A program made the translations under genes and the position numbers. Shown piece after piece: positions 17,984 through 25,644 of a stretch of 64,000 nucleotides of DNA. This DNA comes from CATQHW01 sp965215345 (GTDB lineage: Bacteria; Spirochaetota; Spirochaetia; SZUA-6; Bin103). How positions within the stretch are numbered: the stretch's first letter is position 1; every line of letters begins with the position of its first letter. The stretch is taken from assembly GCA_965215345.1 (NCBI GenBank), contig CBDCDL010000002.1:806001-870000 (forward strand). Direction: 5' to 3'. The notes under the pieces are model-generated. The model made no database searches, was not told the origin of the DNA, and saw only the letters and a program-made list of their open reading frames with translations.

Positions 17984-17989
17984 ATTATA
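17984..17989 (-). promoter_or_regulatory. -10 element TATAAT of the 17972 operon
   Basis: Perfect TATAAT on the minus strand, 11 nt from the ATG, with only a weak -35. It predicts a near-leaderless transcript. Confidence 0.45.
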
Positions 17990-18049
17990 TCGGGCAACGA
18001 GGTGCTGCATTTTGCTGTCCAGGAACGCACAATGCGGTCATGCCTGTTC

Positions 18050-18209
18050 AGATCACGATCAGGTTTCAACCTGACCTGCTACGACGCCTGGTACGTGGCG
18101 CTGGACGGAGGCGCTCGACTGCCCACTGGTGACGCTGGACCGTAGGCTCGGCCGTGCAAGCGGCCCCATGTGCGAGATCACCGTGCCGCCCTGGCCGGAA
18201 CCGGAATGA
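18050..18209 (+). pseudogene. VapC-type PIN-domain toxin remnant
   Basis: The last third of a PIN-domain protein. One frame reads FNLTCYDAWYVAL; the next reads EALDCPLVTLDRRLGR and ends with ITVPPWPEPE. Together these match the conserved VapC end (YDAxYVALAEALxxPLVTLDxRL). A one-nucleotide gain in gacggag splits the frames at about 18106. The N-terminus and any VapB antitoxin are missing. The stop overlaps the next gene's ATG. Confidence 0.8.
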
Positions 18210-19132
18210 GTGCCCGGACATCGGAAACCGGCGCCTGCCTGCTGGAGCTGGATGCGGACCGCCGCCGGATCGCGGGTGATCCGGCGGCGCTGGCCGCGGC
18301 GGTGCGGCGGGGGGCCGACCTGCGCGTCTACACGGAGTTCGCCTGGCACGAGCACATCGAGCTCGGCTCCGCCAACACGGAGCTGGTGCGCGAGCTCTCG
18401 GAGTTCCGGGTCACCTACCTGCTGGAAGACCACTGGGTGGCGGCGATCATGAGCTGGCGCGTGCCGATCACGCCGGTTTCGTTCGGAGCGGAGCCGCGCA
18501 TGTCGTTCTTCCTTTACAACCAGGACGGATCGCAGGCATGCGCCAGTCCCCGGCTCGACAGCGCCGCCCCTGAGCCGGAGCCTGCCGAGCAGGGGACGTG
18601 GCCGATCAAGTACGAGGTGCTCGACGCCCATGACCAGGGGACGCGGGCTCCCAGCCACAACTTCGTGTACCGGTTCGACCGCTACCGCTTCTGCGTCAGC
18701 GAGCGATGGCGCGAGGTGCTGGCTCACGACGAGCGCGGCGCGGTGCGCTCGGGCTCGGCCGAGGCGCTGGGCGAGGCGCTCCGCCAGGGCCGGGAGCTCA
18801 AGGTAGCGGTGAGCGGCCTGTGCGCGGACCTGGGAGGCACCACAGTGCACGAGGTGTTCGTGCACGTCGGGGCGAGCTGGCACATGACGCGGTCGGGCAC
18901 GGTGGTGGGCGGAACCCACCCGCTGGTGCGGGTGGCGCCGGCGGTCCCGCTGCGTTACCGGTCGGGAGGCTGGGACTTCGGCTGGCTGCTGGTCGGCACC
19001 GACGGGCGTGTGCAGCAACGGCTGGTGGAGCCGGCCACCGGCGCCTTCCGGGAGCGCGAGTCGACGCATCCGGTGCGGTGGTTCGCCCGCGACGAAGGCG
19101 ACGCCTACGGCTCGCGCACCGCCAGCCGGTAG
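18206..19132 (+). CDS. Uncharacterised 308-residue protein
   Basis: I do not recognise this protein. It starts at ATG 18206 (MSARTSETG), overlapping the stop of the VapC remnant; an upstream start is possible but would lie inside that remnant. It is soluble, with no signal peptide, and aromatic-rich (WHEHIELGSANTELV, YLLEDHWVAAIMSW, HEVFVHVGASWHMT), suggesting a mostly beta fold. The 3' end overlaps the convergent glycosidase-like gene by 28 nt. Confidence 0.7.
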   Translation: MSARTSETGACLLELDADRRRIAGDPAALAAAVRRGADLRVYTEFAWHEHIELGSANTELVRELSEFRVTYLLEDHWVAAIMSWRVPITPVSFGAEPRMSFFLYNQDGSQACASPRLDSAAPEPEPAEQGTWPIKYEVLDAHDQGTRAPSHNFVYRFDRYRFCVSERWREVLAHDERGAVRSGSAEALGEALRQGRELKVAVSGLCADLGGTTVHEVFVHVGASWHMTRSGTVVGGTHPLVRVAPAVPLRYRSGGWDFGWLLVGTDGRVQQRLVEPATGAFRERESTHPVRWFARDEGDAYGSRTASR

Positions 19133-20583
19133 CTGTACAGCGACGCCTGCTCGACCCCGAACACCAGCATCACGGTGCGGTCGCGCAGGGCGCTCAGGTC
19201 GGCGTGGTCGCGCCACCGCACACGCTCGCGCAGGTGGTTGCCCTGCACGGGCGCACAGTCGTCCAGCCCGTACCCGTCGATCGCGGCGCCGTCCGGGTCG
19301 AGGATGCCGACGCGCACGCTGCCGCCGCGCGGCACCGACTCCCAGCGGGTCTCGACGTTGACCTCCAGATGGTCGCCGGCGATCACCGCCGGCTTGGTGA
19401 CGACGATGCCGGTCGGCTCGCCGGTCTTCCAGTGGCCGTGCGACAGCGACATCCAGCGGTCCAGGCGGATCTTCGCCGCGCCGATCACGCGCGGATGGAT
19501 CGGCCGCTCGTCGGGCCGCCGCGAAGAGCCGGTGTTGAAGTAGAGCAGCAACTCGTCGTTCACGACGATCGGCTCGTTGTGCAGGGGCATGCCGCCGGCG
19601 CGGTAGTACGTTCCCTCCGGGCCCTGGTCCATGAAGGGCCGGTCCGGGGCGACGCGCCGCCACGGCTGGCCGTCGCGGTGGCTGACCAGCTCGCAGATGC
19701 CGGTCGGAAAGGCGCTGTCCTGGATGTCCAGGAAGCCCAGGTCCAGGTCGCCGTAGTTGAACGGCGTCAGGCCGTGCCACTCCCACAGGCGGCCGAAGGC
19801 GCTCTCCGCGTCGTTCAGGAACAGCGACTCGATCGGCGACCAGGTGCGCAGATCGTTGGAGGTGGCCAGGCCGACGTTGCGCCGGTGCCGGTGGCCGGCA
19901 TCCGGGTTCCGGTAGGACGGCGCACGCATGTTGATCATCCAGCGCGCGTTGCGGTGGTCGCGGACCACCTTGAGGTAATCGCCGTGGGTGGGCTGGATGA
20001 ACTCCGGCGCGCCCGCGAAGTGGATGCCGTCGGGGCTCTTCCACAGGTACAGGCCGCTGGCCTGCCGCGCCAGCTCGATCTCCTCGTCGGTGATGGAGCG
20101 GTCGTGCTGGTCCGGGTGGGCGCGCGCCCACATGCGGTTGTCGTGCATGAAGGCGATCATCGCGTAGCGCTCGGCCGGCGGAGCGTCGTCGTCGCGGACC
20201 ATCGTGTAGCCGTCCATGGCGTTGACGTTGCCGGGCGGCAGCTCGGCCGGGAACCGGAAGTACAGGTTGTTGCGCGTGCTGCCGCGCCACTCGATCAGCC
20301 CCAGCTCGGGCTTCTCCCAGTGGATGCCGTCGCTGCTTTCCGCGTAAGCGTTGGCCACCTGACGGTTGGGGTAGTCGTTGAGCTGGTACCAGAGCCGCAG
20401 GCGGCCGTCCTCCTCGCGGATCACCGAGCCCCAGGCGACGATCCCGCAGCCGAGCTCCCACTCGGCGTCACCCTGCACCACCGGCTCCGGCGTGTAGGCC
20501 GGCCGGTTGAGCACGCGGCGCAGGTTGATGATCTGGTGGATGCGGTCGTCGTCGACGAACAGGTGCAGGTCCGGGTCGTACAT
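19105..20583 (-). CDS. Five-bladed beta-propeller glycosidase-like protein (GH43/GH32-like)
   Basis: 492 residues starting at ATG 20583 (MYDPDLHLFVDDD). Repeated blade-type strands with W-Y-x and S-x-D-G-x-H-W patterns (RLRLWYQLND, SSDGIHWEKP, KSPDGIHFAG) are typical of GH32/43/68-related propellers. A C-terminal beta-sandwich ends in LYSYRLAVREP. There is no signal peptide. Catalytic carboxylates cannot be assigned confidently. A second protein of the same type is encoded at 26085-27569. Its start lies 29 nt from the left repeat of the RT island. Confidence 0.75.
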   Translation of the reverse strand: MYDPDLHLFVDDDRIHQIINLRRVLNRPAYTPEPVVQGDAEWELGCGIVAWGSVIREEDGRLRLWYQLNDYPNRQVANAYAESSDGIHWEKPELGLIEWRGSTRNNLYFRFPAELPPGNVNAMDGYTMVRDDDAPPAERYAMIAFMHDNRMWARAHPDQHDRSITDEEIELARQASGLYLWKSPDGIHFAGAPEFIQPTHGDYLKVVRDHRNARWMINMRAPSYRNPDAGHRHRRNVGLATSNDLRTWSPIESLFLNDAESAFGRLWEWHGLTPFNYGDLDLGFLDIQDSAFPTGICELVSHRDGQPWRRVAPDRPFMDQGPEGTYYRAGGMPLHNEPIVVNDELLLYFNTGSSRRPDERPIHPRVIGAAKIRLDRWMSLSHGHWKTGEPTGIVVTKPAVIAGDHLEVNVETRWESVPRGGSVRVGILDPDGAAIDGYGLDDCAPVQGNHLRERVRWRDHADLSALRDRTVMLVFGVEQASLYSYRLAVREP

Positions 20584-20593
20584 GCCCGGCAGC

Positions 20594-21931
20594 TTAACGC
20601 ACGGATCGCCTGATGGGCCCACGTGCCCCGACGGCATCACCAGATGTGGCTGCGGCGATCAGCACCGGGTTCGTGAGGTGCTGGCGTTCATGCCGTTTCT
20701 CCGTGCATATCGGATCGAATTCGCAGGACCTACAATGCGCGCCGGGGCGTGCGTCGAACGCGCCGCTCACCGCCAATCGTGCAGTCCACCGGCGCAGCGC
20801 CAGAGTCACTTGGCGCACATCCTTGCGAGTCAGTAGGAAAATCTCTTCTTCGCCGGTCGCTAGCGCGATGCGACGAGCGATCACCGAGGACTGATCCAGT
20901 TCTAGCAGAACGGCAGCACCGTACGCCGCGTTCTGAAGCCAGTCCGGAATTCGCGGACGCGACGTACACCGTTTCCCCGTCTTGTAGTCGATCACCTCAA
21001 CCGTCCCCGACCGATCTAGCGCAATTCGGTCCACGCGGCCGGTGAACGTCAGGCGTTTGCCGAGTTTCATCCGCACCGTCTTCTCGACCTCAATTGTCGT
21101 ACGCCGCTCGTTACGATAGACAACGTCGTGATGCATGATAAGCGCTCTCCGCCCCGCCTCGAACAAACGCCGGGCGACGCCACCGTCCCACCCAGGCGGT
21201 AGGGTTTCGCCCAGCCGATCCCGGAACCACGCAACAAGCTCGACCTGATCGCAACTCTCCTGAGGATCGCCGTAGAGCCAAGCCAGCGCCTCGTGCAGGC
21301 GACTGCCGAGATACATCTGCTCGGTCTCTACACTCTCTTGCGTGTGGTCCACGTACTTCAGCCTGTACGACCACGGACAGACCTCGAACGCAGCCATCTG
21401 TGAGAAGGACACTTCCCGCGGAACGGTATTCCCGACCGGACGGAGCTCGGCCTCTTCCCATGCCTGACAAACAGCAGAAGCGATCCTCGCCGGTTCTGCC
21501 GTCTCGGACGACAGCGTAAGGTCGGCAGGGACCAACCGTAACCTCGACTCAGTCCAACGCATCTGCGATGCCCACGTTCGGGAATCTGGCCACCTCGGAG
21601 CGATTCGCCCCCGAATGCGCCGCATGGCGACCGGTGTGCTGCAGTCGAGGAGCACCACGAAACTAGTCAGCCCCCGCAGCCGGAGCTGCTCGACGATTTC
21701 CTCGAAATCACGCGAGGCGCCAGTACACTCGAAGACCGTAGACCCCAACGATGCAAAAGAAGCAATGGCGTCCGCAATCGCAGGCGCGTCCTCCGCACCG
21801 GCAGCCTGACGCCGCATACTCACTACATCGAGATGCCGTCCCCCGGTCATCGACGCGAGCTCCCGGCACACGGTGGACTTTCCAGCACCGATCTGACCGA
21901 TAACGACAAGCACCGCGCCACCGGACTTCAT
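20594..21931 (-). CDS. P-loop nucleotide kinase fused to a Fe-S PD-(D/E)XK nuclease
   Basis: 445 residues from ATG 21931 (ribosome site gggaga); a TTG five codons upstream is less likely. Residues 1-165 are a P-loop kinase-like domain with Walker A GQIGAGKST (12-20). Residues 170-420 are a Cas4/AddB/RecB-type nuclease: FSQMAAFEVCPWSY, His213 in GSRLHEAL, Asp301 (GRVD), Asp315-Tyr-Lys317 in EVIDYKTG. Cys185 plus Cys400, Cys403 and Cys409 match the four ligands of the 4Fe-4S cluster in that group. Last gene of the RT operon, 15 nt after the membrane protein. The product probably cuts or trims DNA, perhaps cDNA made by the RT. The last residues are encoded by the attL-like repeat. Confidence 0.85.
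   Translation of the reverse strand: MKSGGAVLVVIGQIGAGKSTVCRELASMTGGRHLDVVSMRRQAAGAEDAPAIADAIASFASLGSTVFECTGASRDFEEIVEQLRLRGLTSFVVLLDCSTPVAMRRIRGRIAPRWPDSRTWASQMRWTESRLRLVPADLTLSSETAEPARIASAVCQAWEEAELRPVGNTVPREVSFSQMAAFEVCPWSYRLKYVDHTQESVETEQMYLGSRLHEALAWLYGDPQESCDQVELVAWFRDRLGETLPPGWDGGVARRLFEAGRRALIMHHDVVYRNERRTTIEVEKTVRMKLGKRLTFTGRVDRIALDRSGTVEVIDYKTGKRCTSRPRIPDWLQNAAYGAAVLLELDQSSVIARRIALATGEEEIFLLTRKDVRQVTLALRRWTARLAVSGAFDARPGAHCRSCEFDPICTEKRHERQHLTNPVLIAAATSGDAVGARGPIRRSVR
20612..20622. repeat. Candidate left attachment repeat (attL)
   Basis: gatgggcccac, identical to 25532-25542, which spans the 3' end of the tRNA-Ile gene. The two copies are direct repeats enclosing the RT operon. It lies inside the last codons of the kinase-nuclease gene, next to the start of the glycosidase-like gene. 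Confidence 0.6.
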
Positions 21932-21946
21932 AGGCTCTCCCACCAA

Positions 21947-22899
21947 CTAATCACGGTCCTTGGGCGCACGGGCCCGGTGGGTTCCGATCAGCGGCGACAG
22001 CATCGCCATGAACAGCCGGTCGGAGAACCCAGCAGCGAATCCGAGCACCACGAATAGTGCGACGCGCGCAATTCCCTCGTCTGGAAGCAAGAACCCTCGC
22101 AGCCATCCTGAAGCAGCGCGGCGCCGACGATCAGTGCAGCGGTGGAGCCAATGCAAGCGCGCAGCCCCATGTCCCACTTCAAGATACTCGTGAACTCGTC
22201 GCGCGTCCGTTCGTGCCGTAGTGTCCGGAGCCGCGAGAAGACGCCACCCGCCCCGCCGGATGACAGCCCGGCCACCAACGAGAAGGCCGCTGAAACCGCA
22301 CTAGGAGCGGGCCTGATCGAAAGCGTCAGACAGACGACGACGGATAGCACGAAACCGCACAAGAGCCCCACGCCCAGCTTGATTATCTTGCGCGCCACTC
22401 CCGCGCGTTCCTCGGTCAGCCGGTTATATCGACCTGCCGACTCATGCAGCTCCAGAGTGAGCTGCATGAGCCGCCAACGTAGCGCGTCGGACGACGGCTC
22501 ATCGACATCCGCCCGAATACGGCGCGCCATGTCCTCCTTCCATGCATCGCGTCGCCCCTGCTCGAAACGGTACAAGCTGTCCTGGAGCCTGATCCATGTA
22601 GGGTAGAGCAACTCCGCAGGCTTGAACAAGCAGAGCTCGGCCTCCACCTCGTGAACCACAACGAGACACTTGTTCGTCAGTTCATCTGCATTACCTGAAC
22701 CTTCGGCGGTGGCCGTCCTCGCCAAGTTCTCGGCTTTCTCGAGCCTCCGCTCAACCTCGTCCAATCGACTATCGACTGATTCCCCATCCGCTGGTGCCCG
22801 TCTGGATGCTGCAAGCTCGCTCCGCAGCCGCGAGAGACGCGCTTGCAGTTCGGCATCGGCGGGACTTACTCTCGTCGGTCGCGGTTCCCGTTTCCTCAT
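21947..22899 (-). pseudogene. Coiled-coil membrane protein of the RT operon, one frameshift
   Basis: Starts at ATG 22899, overlapping the RT stop as ATGA. Residues 15-65 are a coiled coil, followed by a helical domain and membrane helices at about 172-192, 201-220 and 248-262. The first frame then loses the membrane pattern (CEGSCFQT), while another frame continues naturally with GWLRGFLLPDEGIARVALFV to a stop at 21947. One nucleotide near 22105-22112 separates them. Repaired, it would be about 317 residues with four membrane helices, a layout like membrane effectors of abortive-infection systems. The frameshift could be real or an assembly error. No family recognised. Confidence 0.75.
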
Positions 22900-24482
22900 G
22901 CCTCGCCACGCAGCCATGTCCGCTGTACTGCGGTCCCGAGCGAGCCCCAAGACCGGTCAACGGGCTGCGACCCAGCTAGCCAAGCGGCGCATCTTGGTTC
23001 GGATCTCGCAATCGCGAGTAGCGTCAACAACCCGCGCACGGTAGGACTGGTGTCCCTACTCATGACTTCCTCCAGAGGAGGACGATTTTCCGGCATCAGC
23101 CAAAGCAGTTCGATGGCGATCCGTCGCGCCAGCGCTGACCGCGACTCGATCGCTAGCGACAGCAGCGACTGTGCACCCGACAGGCCCGCCTGTTTCGGCT
23201 GACGTAGCATCAGGCACGCATGCAACAAGACCGTCGCATACGGATGCATCCGGTCTGCGGCCTCTGACGCGCGCCTCAGAGCCGACACGGTGCTCGTCTC
23301 AAGGTTTGCCGGCGTGCTCAGAAGCGCTCGCAGCAGGACGATCGTCTGGCTGTCCGTCGGTGCCTTGGCCAGCTGAGCGGCCGCCTGCGCCGCAGTGCCG
23401 CACGGCCAGTTCAACTCACGAAGATAGGACGCGATTTGCCTCTCGGCCGTCGGATAGCGGCCAAGGTCATCGAAAGCCTGTTGAACCAGCGCCGGAGAGC
23501 GCAGTCGCTCCGCCAAGGCGTACACACGCTTCCAAAGCTGAGCGTGTTCCGGTGTCCCCGAACGGTTTGTCTCGACTAACTCTGCAAAAGCGCGATGCTG
23601 TGATGCCGACAGATCGCTCCGGGACCGTATCATCGCCAAGCTGGTCACCACGCGGTGTTCGCTCGTCAGCGCCTGGCGTTCGTAGTCTACGAGCGAGTCC
23701 AGCACTCTTGTCTTGCGCTCATTGAGGCGGAATCCCTCGGTATCCAGTGACGCGGATAAGGAATCCAGTGCTCGATCCACATCGTTCGAGTCGACGGCAA
23801 GGAAGAAGTCGTCAACCAACCTGATATGTCTGACCACAAACGGGTCGCGCGACAAGTGATCATCTACGGGGCGCAACGCGGCGTCCGCGATGAGCCATAG
23901 CAGTTTGTGGTTGGTTACTGGCAGCCCTGCCCGCGTCCCGCCTTCTCGATGGGCAACGTCGTTGATGTCTCGGATCGTCTGGAGCGTCGTCTCGATGTTG
24001 CGTTCGTCAAGCTCCAGGAGGTGCAACGCACGCTCGATGGTGGATGTCGGGATGGAAGCAAAGTAGTTCTCCACATCCGCCACGACTACAGAAAGGCCTT
24101 CCACCAGCGCAAGCCGTATCCACATGGGAACGGTCTCCCACCATGACCCGTAAGCCTGCTGCAGATCGTCTTCGCCTACCCTGTCCGCAATCATCTGGAA
24201 GTGAACGGCCGTCATGAAGTCCGGGACGACCTCTATCCGCGTGCCACCCCCCGGCTTCGGTCTTGTAAGCAAATCCACCTCGGCTCGCAACGGGGTGTCG
24301 ACACGATACTCCACTGAATCAGCCTCGACCTCGGCGTGGCCAAGTGGGTCCGAGAGTACGCTCGCTGCCCGTCGTTCTCTACAGACATTGATGGCGTCAG
24401 CAACCATAGGCATCTCGTCCGCACCAAGTCGATCGAGTTCGCTCGCCGAATTTGGAGAAACGGAGCAGTGAACTCTACTCAT
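22896..24482 (-). CDS. Reverse transcriptase, probable defence-associated (Abi/UG-like)
   Basis: 528 residues. I start it at ATG 24482, which overlaps the AbiEi-like stop by 8 nt (ATGAGTAG). RT motifs in order: RPKPGGGTRIEVVP (74-87), motif A VVVADVENYF with Asp136, TRAGLPVTNHKLLW (183-196), the catalytic LVDD at 222-225 (IRLVDDFFLAV), and LNERKT with Lys257. All three catalytic aspartates are present, so it should be active. The last ~250 residues are purely helical, as in abortive-infection and 'unknown group' RTs, with no maturase, endonuclease or integrase domain. It is not a group II intron RT; a retron RT would lack this long helical tail. It likely makes DNA as part of a phage-defence response. 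Confidence 0.9.
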   Translation of the reverse strand: MSRVHCSVSPNSASELDRLGADEMPMVADAINVCRERRAASVLSDPLGHAEVEADSVEYRVDTPLRAEVDLLTRPKPGGGTRIEVVPDFMTAVHFQMIADRVGEDDLQQAYGSWWETVPMWIRLALVEGLSVVVADVENYFASIPTSTIERALHLLELDERNIETTLQTIRDINDVAHREGGTRAGLPVTNHKLLWLIADAALRPVDDHLSRDPFVVRHIRLVDDFFLAVDSNDVDRALDSLSASLDTEGFRLNERKTRVLDSLVDYERQALTSEHRVVTSLAMIRSRSDLSASQHRAFAELVETNRSGTPEHAQLWKRVYALAERLRSPALVQQAFDDLGRYPTAERQIASYLRELNWPCGTAAQAAAQLAKAPTDSQTIVLLRALLSTPANLETSTVSALRRASEAADRMHPYATVLLHACLMLRQPKQAGLSGAQSLLSLAIESRSALARRIAIELLWLMPENRPPLEEVMSRDTSPTVRGLLTLLAIARSEPRCAAWLAGSQPVDRSWGSLGTAVQRTWLRGEA

Positions 24483-25416
24483 CTCGCAACGGCCAGCGCA
24501 AATCAGGAGTTCTCGTGCCCAACTGGCAGCCGGTCTTCGACGCCATGCGCACAGGTTGGGAATCGACCATTCCGGGCAGGTTTTCCTCGACCATCCAACG
24601 CGCGTTGCGTCGCCCATTCCGCGGTCCCCGCGGGTTGAGCTTGCGGTAACCCGTGATCGGAACCGCTGCGAGCCGATCGAGTCCAGCACGATCGAGCTGC
24701 AGATGTTCGAGCACCCATCCCAAGCGCTTACCGGTTGCCGCGTCCAGCCGGAGGGCATAGTCGCTGATCCGCTGGACATTCAAGCGAGGTACTGCTATCT
24801 CGAAAGCGCGCAGAACCCCGGCGAAGCCGCCGCAGTGCTGCGGCATGGTGAGCCCGTCCACGAGCGTCCGCTCGAGATCGGTGATCGAAACCCGGGCATC
24901 TCCCACCCACACCTTCTCCGTGCCAAAGAAGCGGCCCGGCCTCACTTGGACGAACCGATATGCCACACCGTTGATACGGCAGCCGTGGCGAGACTGGTCC
25001 GCCCTGCCCTGCAGACGCGGGACGGACGTCTCATGGGTCGTGAGCACGAAGGTCGTACTTGGGATTTGCGTCGTGAGGCCGTGGTAGTGCAGCGCGGACC
25101 AGTGCGAGATGGCAGCGGGAGCGACCAACGCCATGGCGACCTCGAACTCGTGCGCCGGCGTCACACCTGGTACGGTCGAAGCCAATGCGTAGAGTCCCCG
25201 ACGAAGAGGGACGATCCATCCGCTCTGCCGGAGGTGGTACAACGACTCTCCGAGGTAGGAGTCCCGAACGCCCGCTCGCGGCGCAAGCTCCCGCGCTCTG
25301 TCGATGGAGAAGACACGGTCCCCCTCGTTCGCGAGCAGGCGTACCAACTCGATTCCGACCAACGACCGCTTGGGCTTCGTTTCCGTGGTCACGGGTTGTG
25401 TCCAGAGGCTGTCCAC
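24475..25416 (-). CDS. AbiEi-like winged-helix regulator/antitoxin
   Basis: 313 residues, GTG start at 25416. An N-terminal winged-helix domain (GIELVRLLANEGDRVFSIDRARELAP... LRQSGWIVPLRRGLYAL) and a C-terminal domain with AISHWSALHYHGLT, ITDLERTLVDGL and YRKLNPRGPRNGRRNARW match AbiEi antitoxins. AbiEi normally precedes the AbiEii nucleotidyltransferase toxin and represses its own promoter. Here an RT follows instead and no AbiEii is present. Past ENLPG the protein has a ~30-residue tail not usual for the family. First gene of the operon. Confidence 0.88.
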   Translation of the reverse strand: MDSLWTQPVTTETKPKRSLVGIELVRLLANEGDRVFSIDRARELAPRAGVRDSYLGESLYHLRQSGWIVPLRRGLYALASTVPGVTPAHEFEVAMALVAPAAISHWSALHYHGLTTQIPSTTFVLTTHETSVPRLQGRADQSRHGCRINGVAYRFVQVRPGRFFGTEKVWVGDARVSITDLERTLVDGLTMPQHCGGFAGVLRAFEIAVPRLNVQRISDYALRLDAATGKRLGWVLEHLQLDRAGLDRLAAVPITGYRKLNPRGPRNGRRNARWMVEENLPGMVDSQPVRMASKTGCQLGTRTPDLRWPLRDE

Positions 25417-25445
25417 GCTTCCGTAGCGCCTACCTATTGGCAGAT

Positions 25446-25486
25446 ACCGTAAGCTGACAGTTGGATGCTGTCAAATCTTCTACGGA
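25446..25486 (-). promoter_or_regulatory. Promoter and operator of the RT island operon
   Basis: On the minus strand TTGACA (25469-25474), exactly 17 nt, then TACGGT (25446-25451). The elements lie in an inverted repeat: tgacag/ctgtca with a 7-nt loop (25455-25473), flanked by ccgtaag and cttctacgg. AbiEi proteins bind inverted repeats over their own promoter, so autorepression is likely. Confidence 0.7.
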
Positions 25487-25531
25487 CACTATTTCACGCA
25501 CGGTTCCGCCGACGGCGACGGGGACGCCGGA

Positions 25532-25542
25532 GATGGGCCCAC
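25532..25542. repeat. Candidate right attachment repeat (attR) in the tRNA-Ile 3' end
   Basis: gatgggcccac covers the discriminator base and 3' acceptor strand of the tRNA and recurs at 20612-20622. tRNA 3' ends are classic integrase targets. Confidence 0.6.
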
Positions 25543-25607
25543 AAGGACTCGAACCTTGGACCAACGGATTATGAGTCCGCCGCTCTAACCGACTGAGCTA
25601 TGGGCCC
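25534..25607 (-). tRNA. tRNA-Ile2 (anticodon CAU)
   Basis: 74 nt cloverleaf on the minus strand: acceptor GGGCCCA/TGGGCCC, D arm GCTC...GAGC, anticodon stem-loop GGA-CTCATAA-TCC with anticodon CAT, T arm CAAGG-TTCGAGT-CCTTG, discriminator A. CCA is not encoded. The C4-G69 and C5-G68 pairs and the overall match to bacterial Ile2 favour the lysidine-modified isoleucine tRNA over elongator Met. The 3' end faces the RT island. Confidence 0.93.
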
Positions 25608-25644
25608 CTCGTGCCTACAGCCAACACCCGAAGGGCCATGCCGG

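Noticed and set aside
20594..25416. Retron or diversity-generating retroelement
   Set aside because: The RT has a long helical C-terminus, no nearby template/variable repeat or accessory Avd gene, and no clear msr-msd-type hairpins by eye. An ncRNA inside the AbiEi 3' end cannot be excluded.
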